In this document: piece after piece, positions 29,427-36,810 of the stretch
How the letters are laid out: each line of letters opens with the position of its first letter
Position numbering within the stretch: the stretch's first letter is position 1
Assembly: GCA_029968055.1 (NCBI GenBank)
Contig: JASCNX010000002.1
Span: 372,001 to 436,000 of the forward strand
Reading direction: 5' to 3'
DNA length: 64,000 bases
DNA from: Xenophilus aerolatus
Lineage (GTDB): Bacteria; Pseudomonadota; Gammaproteobacteria; Burkholderiales; Burkholderiaceae_C
Position numbers and translations under genes: made by a program
Notes under the pieces: generated by a model
Seen by the model: the letters and a program-made list of their open reading frames with translations, nothing else
Told to the model about the DNA's origin: nothing
The model's database searches: none

Positions 29427-30583
29427 ATGCGCATGAACCTTTCGTCGAACCCCAGTTGCAGCACGGCCTGGCGCTCGGCCAGGAAGCGTTCGCGCCAGCG
29501 GCGCAGTGTCTCGGCGTAGTCGGCGCCGAAGGCGAACTCGTCCACCAGCACCAGCCCGGCCGCCTCGGCCTGGGCCTTGAGCTCCGACGGGCAGGGCAGG
29601 CAGCCGCCGGGGAAGATGTACTGCTGGATGAAGTCGGTTGAGCGGATGTAGCGCGGCCACAGCGCGTCGTCGATCACGATGCTCTGGATGCACGCGCGCC
29701 CGCCCGGCTTGAGCAGCCGCGCCACGGCGCCGAAGTAGGTCGGCCAGTACTCGCGGCCGACGGCCTCGACCATCTCGATGGAGCAGACGGCGTCGTAGCC
29801 GGCGTCGCCCGCCGGCAGGGCGATGTCGCGGTAGTCCTGCAGCCGCAGGTCGGCGCGCTCGGTGCCGACGCCCAGGCCGGCGAGCCGGCTTCGGGCAAAG
29901 GCGAGCTGCTCGTGCGACAGCGTCACGCCGGTCACGCGGGCGCCGAATTCGGTCGCCGCCATCTCCGCCAGCGCGCCCCAGCCGCAGCCGATCTCGAGCA
30001 CGCGGTCGCCGGACCGCACGCCCGCCAGCTGCAGCGCGCGCCGCACCTTGGCGTGCTGGGCCTGCGCCATCGGCTGGCTGCGGTCGTCGCCGAAGAGCGC
30101 CGACGAGTAGTTCATCGTCTCGTCCAGCCACAGCCGGTAGAAGGCGTTGCCGAGGTCGTAGTGCGCCTGGATGTTGCGGGCGCTGCCGGCCTTGCTGTTG
30201 CGCTGCAGGAGATGGCGGACGCGATAGGCCAGGCGGCCCAGCCAGCTGCCGTACACGACGTCTTCGACGGCACGCCGGTTGGCGATGAACAGCTCGAGCA
30301 GCGCCGGCAGGTCGGGCGTGCTCCAGTCGCCGGCGATGTAGCTCTCGGCGAAGCCGATGTCGCCGGACTTCAGCGCGGCCGCGCAAACGTTCCAGTTGCG
30401 CAGCGTCATCGACGCCGTCGGCCGGGCGCCGGGCGCGGCGCCGAAGTGCTGCACCCGGCCGTCGGGCAGCTGCACCGAAAGCGAGCCGTGCGCCAGGCGC
30501 TGCAGCAGGCCCAGCACGGTGCGGGCGGCGCGCGGTGCGTCCTGGGGCAGCGCGAAGTGGGGGGCGGTGGTGGACAGGGTCAT
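29342..30583 (-). CDS. cfa: Cyclopropane-fatty-acyl-phospholipid synthase family methyltransferase
   Basis: Adds a methylene (or methyl) group from S-adenosylmethionine to the double bond of acyl chains in membrane phospholipids. 413 residues: an N-terminal lipid-interacting region (FAESYIAGDWSTPDLPALLE), the bridge NIQAHYDLGNAFYRLWLDET, the SAM site VLEIGCGWGALAE, the active-site segment CSIEMVEAVGREYW and FPGGCLPC. These fit the Cfa family, though UfaM-like methylases of furan fatty acid pathways share the fold. It begins 20 bases after DUF1365 and overlaps the next gene. Product (cyclopropane versus methylated chain) cannot be told from sequence. Confidence 0.93.
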   Translation of the reverse strand: MTLSTTAPHFALPQDAPRAARTVLGLLQRLAHGSLSVQLPDGRVQHFGAAPGARPTASMTLRNWNVCAAALKSGDIGFAESYIAGDWSTPDLPALLELFIANRRAVEDVVYGSWLGRLAYRVRHLLQRNSKAGSARNIQAHYDLGNAFYRLWLDETMNYSSALFGDDRSQPMAQAQHAKVRRALQLAGVRSGDRVLEIGCGWGALAEMAATEFGARVTGVTLSHEQLAFARSRLAGLGVGTERADLRLQDYRDIALPAGDAGYDAVCSIEMVEAVGREYWPTYFGAVARLLKPGGRACIQSIVIDDALWPRYIRSTDFIQQYIFPGGCLPCPSELKAQAEAAGLVLVDEFAFGADYAETLRRWRERFLAERQAVLQLGFDERFMRIWEFYLAYCEAAFTQANIDVVQYTLQKP

Positions 30584-30602
30584 GGCGTGGGGCGCACGGG
30601 CG

Positions 30603-31466
30603 TCAGTGCGGGGCGTCGGCGTCGCGCGACACGAAGTGCTCGGGCCGCGCAGGCTTGGTGATGAAGGGCACGCGCTTGAGCCACAGCCGCGCGGCCTGCC
30701 AGTGGATGCGGGCGATGACGCCGAAGGTCATCGCCGGATGGCGCCACAGCGCCTGGCGCACCGTGGCGCGCGTCAGCGGCACCAGCTGGCCGCTCACGCT
30801 GGTCTGCAGCAGCAGGCCGTCGTCGTCGTGGTGGTCGATGCGCGTGACGGTGCGCGTGCGCTGCTCGTCGACGAAGAAGCGGAAGCGGTAGCTGCCCTCG
30901 ACCCGGCAGAAGGGCGAGACATGGAAGCGCTTGGCGGCGCGCAGTTCCATACCGTGCACCGGATGGTCCAGCAGGTAGCAGTGGCGCTCGCCGAAGGTGT
31001 TGTTCACCTCGACCACGATGGCGCGCAGCGCGCCGTCGTTGGCGTGGCAATACCAGAAGCTCACCGGCTTGAAGGTGTAGCCCATCACGCGCGGGTAGCA
31101 GTGCAGCCAGGCCTCGCCCGTGGCGTCGCGGATGCCGTGCTGCGCCAGCAGTTCGTCGAGCCAGGCCAGCGCACCGCCGGCCTCGGGGCCGCGGCCGTCG
31201 CCGTGGTCGCGATCGTGGAAGGACAGCCAGCCGCGCCGGTTGACCGGCAGCGCCCCGGCCGCCGCCACGCCATCGCGCAGGCTGCGCATCGGCAGCATCA
31301 GGAAGTAGGTGGGGTAGGCGAAGGCATTCGCCTTCGGGCGCAGGCGTGCGTGGCGCACTTCGCCGAAGCCGATCAGCGGCCGCGGTGGGGCGCACGGCTC
31401 GGCCGCACCGGACGGCTGCGGCGCCGCGGCGGCCGGCGGCGCGGGACTGGCCAGCGGCGTGTTCAT
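30603..31466 (-). CDS. DUF1365 family protein
   Basis: A 287-residue protein matching DUF1365: GEVRHARLRPKANAFAYPTY, VMGYTFKPVSFWYCHANDG, EVNNTFGERHCYLL, AKRFHVSPFCRVEGSY. The family occurs almost always beside a Cfa-type methyltransferase and an FAD amine oxidase, as here. Conserved His, Tyr and Cys residues could be catalytic, but no reaction has been established that I know of. The ATG overlaps the stop of the preceding FAD gene (ATGA), showing translational coupling. Confidence 0.9.
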   Translation of the reverse strand: MNTPLASPAPPAAAAPQPSGAAEPCAPPRPLIGFGEVRHARLRPKANAFAYPTYFLMLPMRSLRDGVAAAGALPVNRRGWLSFHDRDHGDGRGPEAGGALAWLDELLAQHGIRDATGEAWLHCYPRVMGYTFKPVSFWYCHANDGALRAIVVEVNNTFGERHCYLLDHPVHGMELRAAKRFHVSPFCRVEGSYRFRFFVDEQRTRTVTRIDHHDDDGLLLQTSVSGQLVPLTRATVRQALWRHPAMTFGVIARIHWQAARLWLKRVPFITKPARPEHFVSRDADAPH

Positions 31467-32818
31467 GCCGCCTGCAGCAGGTCCACGCCTGCCGTGCCCG
31501 GGGCGGCGAGCCGCTGGCGCACGCCCTCGGCGGCGGCCAGGCCGGCCTTCAGCCCGTCCTCGTGGAAGCCATAGCCCATCCAGGCCCCGGCGAACCAGGT
31601 GTTGCGCAGCCCCTGCAGTGCCGGCACCTCGGCCTGCGCGCGCAAGGCGGCGAGGTCGAACACCGGGTGGGCATAGTCGAATTCGGCCATGACCGCAGTA
31701 CGCGCCACCGGGCGCACCGGATTCAGGGACACGATCACCGGCTGCGACCAGGGCAGCGGCTGCAGGCGGTTGATGAGGTAGTGCAGGCACACGCCACCCG
31801 ATTCCTGGGCGGCGTCGCCGGCGCGTTCGTAGTTCCAGGCGGCCCAGGCGGCGCGGCGCCGGGGCAGCACGGCGGTGTCGGTGTGGAGCACGGCGCGGTT
31901 GCGGTGGTAGCGGATGGCGCCGAGCACCGCGCGCTCCCGGTCATCGGCGTCGCTTCCCAGCAGGGCGAGCGCCTGGTCGGAGTGCGTCGCCAGCACCAGC
32001 TGGTCGAAGCGCCGCGTGCCGGCATCGGTGTGCACCAGCACGCCCTCGGCGGTGCGCAGCAGGCGGCGTACCGGGCTGCCGGTGTGGATCTCGGCACCGG
32101 CCTGGTCGAGCGCCGCGGCGATGCGCCGCACGTAATGGCGCGAACCGCCGCGCACGGTGCGCCACTGCGGCCGGTCCGCGACCTGGAGCAGGCCGTGGTT
32201 GTGGCAGAAGCGGATCAGCGTCGCCACCGGGAACTGCAGCATCTGCGCCGTGGGGCAGCTCCAGATGCAGCCCACCATCGGCAGGAAGTAGCCCTCGCGG
32301 AAGGCGCTGCCGAAGCGATGCCGGTCGAGGAACTCGCCCAATGGCTCGGCACGCTCGGCGTCGGTGCCGTCCAGGGCGATGCGGGTCGTGAGCCGGTTGA
32401 AGCGCAGCAGGTCGGCCAGCATGCCGAGGAAGCGCGGCGAGAGCAGGTTGGAGGGCTGCGCGAACACCGTCGCCAGGTTGCTGCCGCTCCACTCCAGCGG
32501 CGAACGGCCGGGCCGCGGTGCCTGCACCGAGAAGGACATGTCCGACTCGGCGGTGTCCACGCCCAGCGCGGCGAAAAGCGCGATGAGCTGGGGATAGGTG
32601 CGGTCGTTGTAGACCAGGAAGCCGGTGTCGACGCCGTGCGTGACCGGCACGCCGTCCACGGGCAGCGTCACGTCGACCGTGTTCGCATGGCCGCCGAGGC
32701 GGGGCTCGGCTTCGAAGAGGGTGACGTGGGCCTCATGGCGCAGCGCGTGGGCGGCTGCGAGGCCGGAGATGCCGGCGCCGACGACGGCGATCCGGCGGGG
32801 GTACGCGGCGGCGTTCAC
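31463..32818 (-). CDS. FAD-dependent amine-oxidase-like protein of the Cfa/DUF1365 cluster
   Basis: A 451-residue flavoprotein. The FAD-binding motif VVGAGISGLAAAHAL is at residues 12-26, followed by FEAEPRLGGHANTVD; the C-terminal FAD segment is AWMGYGFHEDGLKAGLAAAEG. It belongs to the NAD/FAD amine-oxidase/desaturase-like group found first in Cfa operons, including the ChrR-controlled operon of Rhodobacter sphaeroides. That group has been linked to oxidation of fatty acyl chains. The start is GTG at 32818 with weak ribosome site. It is the first gene of the seven-gene unit and follows a structured leader. Confidence 0.9.
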   Translation of the reverse strand: MNAAAYPRRIAVVGAGISGLAAAHALRHEAHVTLFEAEPRLGGHANTVDVTLPVDGVPVTHGVDTGFLVYNDRTYPQLIALFAALGVDTAESDMSFSVQAPRPGRSPLEWSGSNLATVFAQPSNLLSPRFLGMLADLLRFNRLTTRIALDGTDAERAEPLGEFLDRHRFGSAFREGYFLPMVGCIWSCPTAQMLQFPVATLIRFCHNHGLLQVADRPQWRTVRGGSRHYVRRIAAALDQAGAEIHTGSPVRRLLRTAEGVLVHTDAGTRRFDQLVLATHSDQALALLGSDADDRERAVLGAIRYHRNRAVLHTDTAVLPRRRAAWAAWNYERAGDAAQESGGVCLHYLINRLQPLPWSQPVIVSLNPVRPVARTAVMAEFDYAHPVFDLAALRAQAEVPALQGLRNTWFAGAWMGYGFHEDGLKAGLAAAEGVRQRLAAPGTAGVDLLQAA

Positions 32819-32833
32819 GGCCGCCCGCCCCCG

Positions 32834-32943
32834 AAAAATAAAAATGCTGCGAAGCGCCCCGAAACGAAGGAGGGAGGGAGGGAGGAGGAGAAGAGTCGCC
32901 TCGGGATTCCAATCGGGACCAGGCCCGAAAGGCTTCGCAGCAT
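32834..32943 (-). terminator. Long terminator-like inverted repeat ahead of the lipid operon
   Basis: A perfect 12-bp inverted repeat, ATGCTGCGAAGC (32844-32855) and GCTTCGCAGCAT (32932-32943), is separated by 76 bases. On the minus strand the second arm runs straight into UUUUAUUUUU (complement of 32834-32843), the form of an intrinsic terminator. It lies 163 bases after the glutathione peroxidase stop and only 16 bases before the GTG of the FAD gene. It could end the peroxidase transcript or attenuate read-through into the operon. The loop holds a purine/pyrimidine run of GGAG repeats (32866-32896). Confidence 0.6.
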
Positions 32944-32947
32944 GAAA

Positions 32948-32973
32948 ACCGTGGGGCGATGATGCGCCCCGGT
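32948..32973 (-). other. GC hairpin in the leader between gpx and the lipid operon
   Basis: Minus-strand ACCGGGGCG-CATCAT-CGCCCCACGGT forms a strong stem with one bulged base, next to a smaller CTCC-GTTA-GGAG stem at 32975-32986. With the repeat at 32844-32943 these fill most of the 287-base gap, suggesting a structured 5' leader. I found no convincing promoter hexamers in the gap. Confidence 0.45.
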
Positions 32974-33105
32974 CTCCGTTAGGAGCGTAGGCGAACTTCG
33001 ACGGTTCCCCGAGCTTTGGTAAGCGATTGTGAGCGGTCGACGGGGCCGGTTTGGACGCATGGGTCCATGCTAATACCTATCCGTCGTTTTGTGAACTGGT
33101 CAGTC

Positions 33106-33705
33106 TCAATTTGTCCTGAGCTGACTTTCGATGGTCTGCACGAAAGCCTTTTCGTCGGGCGATGTCATGCTGGAATACGCGTCGACCACCTTGCCGTTTC
33201 GGGCGATCAGGTACTTGTAGAAGTTCCATTTCGGCGTCGTGCCGGTCTGCTTGGCCAACTCCTTGAACAGCGGGTTCGCATCGCCGCCGCGCACCGACGA
33301 CTTGACGAACATCGGGAACTTGACGCCGAAGGTGCTTTCGCAGAAGTCGGCGATCTCCTTGTTGCTGCCCGACTCCTGGGCGAAGTCGTTGGACGGAAAG
33401 CCCAGCACCACCAGGCCCTTGTCGCGGTATTTGCGGTCCAGCTCCTCCAGCCCCTTGTATTGCGGCGTGAAGCCGCAGAAGCTGGCGGTGTTGACCACCA
33501 GCACCACCTTGCCGGTGTACTGGCACAGGGACTGGGGTTTCTCATCCTGCAGCCGGGCGAAGGTGTGTTGCAGGATGGGGGGGCAGGCCGCATCGGCGGG
33601 TGCCGCGGGCGCGGCCTTCACAGGCGGCGTCTGGGCGAAAACGGCAGGGGCGAGTCCCCACCCCGTGGTCAGGGCGAGGGCGAGGCTGGTGAAGACGGCA
33701 CGCAT
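33106..33705 (-). CDS. Periplasmic glutathione peroxidase-family thiol peroxidase
   Basis: Reduces peroxides outside the cytoplasm. The 199-residue protein has a signal peptide ending AVFA and the GPx fold: peroxidatic Cys77 in NTASFCGFTPQYKGLEEL, then GFPSNDF and WNFYKYLI. In the FPCNQF motif the Cys is Ser and the catalytic-tetrad Gln is Asp. Cys122 (IADFCESTFGVKFP) sits where thioredoxin-dependent members have their resolving cysteine. That suggests a thioredoxin-like reductant rather than glutathione. AGGAG lies eight bases before the ATG. The lipid operon follows on the same strand, so protection of unsaturated lipids is a sensible but inferred role. Confidence 0.9.
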   Translation of the reverse strand: MRAVFTSLALALTTGWGLAPAVFAQTPPVKAAPAAPADAACPPILQHTFARLQDEKPQSLCQYTGKVVLVVNTASFCGFTPQYKGLEELDRKYRDKGLVVLGFPSNDFAQESGSNKEIADFCESTFGVKFPMFVKSSVRGGDANPLFKELAKQTGTTPKWNFYKYLIARNGKVVDAYSSMTSPDEKAFVQTIESQLRTN

Positions 33706-33839
33706 GCGAATACTCCTGAATCGGCTGGGGGCTCATCCGCCGGGCAGCAAATGGCGTACCTGCATCATCGCGCGTTGGCCGGGAAGCCGCCAGCGCAGGA
33801 CAGGTGGCCCACTAAAATCGGCGTTCTATGGGGAAGACA

Positions 33840-34697
33840 ATGCTGTATCCGGAACTCTTCAGGCAACTCGAGTCGGTCCGCTGGGACATGGACCGGGACA
33901 TCCCGTGGCAGTCGTTCGATGCGGGCATGCTCTCCGACGAGCAGGCGCAGACCGTGCGCATGAACGCCATCACCGAGTGGGCCGCGCTGCCGGCCACCGA
34001 GATGTTCCTGCGCGACAACCGGCACGACAGCGACTTCTCCGCCTTCATGTCGATCTGGTTCTTCGAGGAGCAGAAGCACTCGCTGGTGCTGATGGAATAC
34101 CTCAAGCGCTTCCGGCCCGAGCTGGTGCCCACCGAGCAGGAGCTGCACGACGTGCGCTTCGACTTTGACCCCGCGCCGCCGCTCGAGACGCTCATGCTGC
34201 ACTTCTGCGGCGAGATCCGGCTGAACCACTGGTACCGCCGCGCCGCCGAGTGGCACACCGAGCCGGTCATCAAGCACATCTACACCACGCTCTCGCAGGA
34301 CGAAGCCCGCCACGGCGGCGCCTACCTGCGCTACATGAAGCGTGCGATGGAGAAGTTCGGCGACGAGGCGCGCGCCGCCTTCGCCAAGGTCGGTGTGCTC
34401 ATGGCCAGTGCGCGCCGCACCGCGCAGGCGCTGCACCCCACCAACCTGCACGTGAACAAGGCCCTCTTCCCGCGCGACACCATCCAGAGCCGCATGCCCG
34501 ACCCGGACTGGCTCGAGCACTGGCTGGACAAGCAGATCAAGTTCGATGCCGTGTGGGAGAACAAGGTCGGCGACCGCATCCTGCACAACCTCAGCCTGCT
34601 GCTCAACCGCAGCTTCAAGACCGTGCAGGAGCTCAACCGCTACCGCAAGGAACTCACGGCCTCGCTGGGCAACAAGGCCGAGTACCAGGGCGCCTGA
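33840..34697 (+). CDS. Ferritin-like diiron protein, acyl-ACP desaturase-like
   Basis: A 285-residue all-helical protein with a diiron site: Glu46 (AITEWAA), Glu77/His80 in FFEEQKHS, a Glu near 125 (CGEIRLNHW), and Glu155/His158 in DEARHGG. The paired ExxH motifs and spacing recall the stearoyl-ACP desaturase family (FA_desaturase_2) more than storage ferritin. ATG at 33840 has GGGGAAG just upstream; ATG at 33828 is the alternative but lacks a ribosome site. It is divergent from the peroxidase and near the Cfa-type operon, so a desaturase supplying double bonds to that pathway is attractive, though the substrate is unproven. Confidence 0.75.
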   Translation: MLYPELFRQLESVRWDMDRDIPWQSFDAGMLSDEQAQTVRMNAITEWAALPATEMFLRDNRHDSDFSAFMSIWFFEEQKHSLVLMEYLKRFRPELVPTEQELHDVRFDFDPAPPLETLMLHFCGEIRLNHWYRRAAEWHTEPVIKHIYTTLSQDEARHGGAYLRYMKRAMEKFGDEARAAFAKVGVLMASARRTAQALHPTNLHVNKALFPRDTIQSRMPDPDWLEHWLDKQIKFDAVWENKVGDRILHNLSLLLNRSFKTVQELNRYRKELTASLGNKAEYQGA

Positions 34698-34724
34698 GCG
34701 GGCAGGCGGGCGGCCGGCGCGGCC

Positions 34725-34751
34725 TGTCACAAACCGGGTCGCCCGCGCGTC
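34725..34751 (+). promoter_or_regulatory. ECF41-type autoregulatory promoter
   Basis: TGTCACA at 34725-34731, a 16-base spacer, then CGTC at 34748-34751. This equals the -35/-10 pair described for ECF41 sigma factors, and it lies directly before an ECF41 gene. The predicted start of transcription (six to eight bases after CGTC) falls within two bases of the ATG at 34759, so the message should be almost leaderless. Confidence 0.8.
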
Positions 34752-34758
34752 TGGTTCC

Positions 34759-35646
34759 ATGGACGACGCCACCCGCACCTTCGATCGCCACCGCCCGCGC
34801 CTCAAGGGCATCGCCTACCGCATGCTCGGCTCCGTCGCCGAGGCCGAGGATGCCGTGCAGGACGCCTGGCTGCGCTGGCACGAGGCGCCCCAGCACACGC
34901 TCGACAACGCCGAAGCCTGGCTGGTCACCGTGACCACGCGCCTTGCGCTCGACCGCCTGCGCTCCGCCCAGCGCCAGCGCGAGCACTACGTCGGCACCTG
35001 GCTGCCCGAGCCGATGGTCGAGGCCGATGCGGACGGGCCGGCCACGCCCGAAGCCATCGTCGAGCGTGCCGACACGCTGTCCGTCGCCTTCCTCGCCGTG
35101 CTCGAGCGGCTCGCGCCCGACGCGCGCGCCGCCTTCCTGCTGCGCGAGGTCTTCGACGTCGACTACGCCGAGGTTGCCGCCACGCTGGGCAAGAGCGAGG
35201 CCGCCTGCCGGCAACTGGTACACCGCGCCAAGGCAGCGGTGCAGGAAGGGCGGCCGCGCTTCACGGTGGCGCGCGAGCGGCAGATGGCGCTGCTGCGCAG
35301 CTTTGCCGACGCCTCCGCGCGTGGCGACCTGCAGGGCCTGAAGGCGCTGCTTGCCGAGGACGTGGCGCTCATCGGCGACGGCGGCGGCAAGGTGCCCTCC
35401 TTCGGCCGCCCGCTGGTGGGCGGGCAGCGCGTGGCGCAGCTGTACTTCGCGGTCGCGCGCCGGCATGCGGGCGCGCTGAAGCTCGTGGTGGCCGAGGTCA
35501 ACGGCGCACCCGGCCTGCTGCGCTACGTCGGTGGCGTGCTGGAGTCGGTCCAGGCCTTCGAATGGGAGGGCGGGCGCATCGCGCGCATCCACGCGCAGCG
35601 CAATCCCGACAAGCTGGCACGCATCGCGGCCGAGTTTCCGGCCTAG
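34759..35646 (+). CDS. ECF41-family RNA polymerase sigma factor with SnoaL-like C-terminal domain
   Basis: A 295-residue extracytoplasmic-function sigma factor. Region 2 is in FDRHRPRLKGIAYRMLGSVA and DAVQDAWLRW; region 4 is in APDARAAFLLREVFDVDYAE and KSEAACRQLVHRAK. The added C-terminal domain (about 175-295) is SnoaL-like and carries both hallmarks of ECF41: DGGGKV and NPDKL, which tune sigma activity in that family in place of an anti-sigma factor. A matching ECF41 promoter lies immediately upstream. The usual target, a carboxymuconolactone decarboxylase/oxidoreductase/epimerase gene, is not adjacent. No ribosome site is visible, consistent with a leaderless message. Confidence 0.93.
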   Translation: MDDATRTFDRHRPRLKGIAYRMLGSVAEAEDAVQDAWLRWHEAPQHTLDNAEAWLVTVTTRLALDRLRSAQRQREHYVGTWLPEPMVEADADGPATPEAIVERADTLSVAFLAVLERLAPDARAAFLLREVFDVDYAEVAATLGKSEAACRQLVHRAKAAVQEGRPRFTVARERQMALLRSFADASARGDLQGLKALLAEDVALIGDGGGKVPSFGRPLVGGQRVAQLYFAVARRHAGALKLVVAEVNGAPGLLRYVGGVLESVQAFEWEGGRIARIHAQRNPDKLARIAAEFPA

Positions 35647-35658
35647 CCGGGGCGGCGT

Positions 35659-36810
35659 TCAGCGCCGCTCGACCACGATCGGCGCCAGGCGCAGCCCGTT
35701 GCGCAGCTGGGTGGCCGTGTCGTTGGCCAGCTCGCGCGAGGCGAAGGGCCCGGCCTGCAGCCGGTGCGTGCCGTTTTCGCTGAACACGCGCAACTGCGTC
35801 GCCAGGGCGGGCAGCGCGCGCCCGGCCTGGGCCTGCAGGCCGTCGGCGCCCTCGCGCTCGCGGAAGGCGCCGAGCTGCACCCAGAAGCCCGGCGCGGGTG
35901 CGCCGGCTGCGGTCGTCGGGAGGCTGGCCGAGGGGGCGGCGGGCGCCGTGGCTGCCGGTGTGGGCGCCGGCGCGGCGGCCGGCGGCGGCGGCGAGGCCGG
36001 GGTCAGTGCCGGCAGGTCCGTCACCTCCATGCCGCGAAAACGCGGCGGCGGCGCGGCATCGCTGGCGGTCGGCGCGCCGGTGTCGGCCTCGGTGGGCAGC
36101 GGCGTGGCCTGTGCGACCAGCGTGCCGACAGGGCGCGGTGCCGTCGGCGCCCGCTCGCCCGGCCGGGCCGCGACCGGCGCGGCCCAGGCGGCCGGCACGG
36201 CCACCATGTCGTTGCGCGGCGCCGGTGCGGGCCCCGGCGCGGCGGCCAGCCGCGTCTCGCCCTCGCGGCGCCAGGCGCCGGTGCGGATGTCCTCGTTGGT
36301 GATGCGTTCGATCTCGACCGGCGCCACGCCACGCAGCAGGTCCAGGCGCAGGGCGGCCGTGTAGCTGAGGTCGATGACGCGCCCGTCGTGGAAGGGGCCG
36401 CGGTCGTTCACGCGCACGATCACCTCGCGGCCGTTGGCCGGGTTGCGCACGCGCACGTAGCTGGGCAGCGGCAGCGTCTTGTGCGCGGCCGTCATCGCGT
36501 ACATGTCGTAGGGCTCGCCGCTGGCGGTGGACTGGGCATGGAAGCCCGTGCCGTACCACGAGGCCAGGCCGCTTTCGCGGAAGGGACGGTCGTCGGTGAT
36601 CGGCGTGTAGGCCCGGCCGAGCATGGTGTAGGGCTTGCTGGTGCCGCCGCTGCTGCGCACGGGCTCGACGCGCGGTTCGGCGTCGGGCACCCGGTCGAGT
36701 CCGCCGGGCACGGCGCCCGGCGCGCCGTCGCGGCTGCCGCGTGGGCCGCCCGCGCAGCCCACCAGCGCCACGGCGCCGGCCAGGGCCAACCACCCGAGCC
36801 GCCTATTCAA
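35659..36810 (-). CDS. rlpA: Septal ring lytic transglycosylase RlpA
   Basis: An outer-membrane lipoprotein that cleaves denuded glycan strands of peptidoglycan during division. 383 residues: lipobox VALVGC, a double-psi beta-barrel domain (GLASWYGTGFHAQSTASGE, NGREVIVRVNDRGPFHDGR with catalytic Asp), a long Pro/Ala-rich linker, and a C-terminal SPOR domain (GFWVQLGAFREREGADGLQ, LQAGPFASRELAND) that targets the septum. The start is taken as TTG at 36810 because it yields the lipoprotein signal, has GGAGG seven bases upstream, and overlaps the glnE end by eight bases. There is no in-frame ATG before the signal peptide. Confidence 0.9.
   Translation of the reverse strand: MNRRLGWLALAGAVALVGCAGGPRGSRDGAPGAVPGGLDRVPDAEPRVEPVRSSGGTSKPYTMLGRAYTPITDDRPFRESGLASWYGTGFHAQSTASGEPYDMYAMTAAHKTLPLPSYVRVRNPANGREVIVRVNDRGPFHDGRVIDLSYTAALRLDLLRGVAPVEIERITNEDIRTGAWRREGETRLAAAPGPAPAPRNDMVAVPAAWAAPVAARPGERAPTAPRPVGTLVAQATPLPTEADTGAPTASDAAPPPRFRGMEVTDLPALTPASPPPPAAAPAPTPAATAPAAPSASLPTTAAGAPAPGFWVQLGAFREREGADGLQAQAGRALPALATQLRVFSENGTHRLQAGPFASRELANDTATQLRNGLRLAPIVVERR

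Noticed and set aside
32866-32896. GGAG repeat run as a phase-variable tract
   Set aside because: It lies in non-coding leader sequence and has only a few imperfect units; no frame depends on it.
32944-33060. GGAAC followed by CGCTCC as an ECF-type promoter for the lipid operon
   Set aside because: The -10 part does not match any ECF consensus I know, and no RpoE/ChrR TGATCC element was seen.
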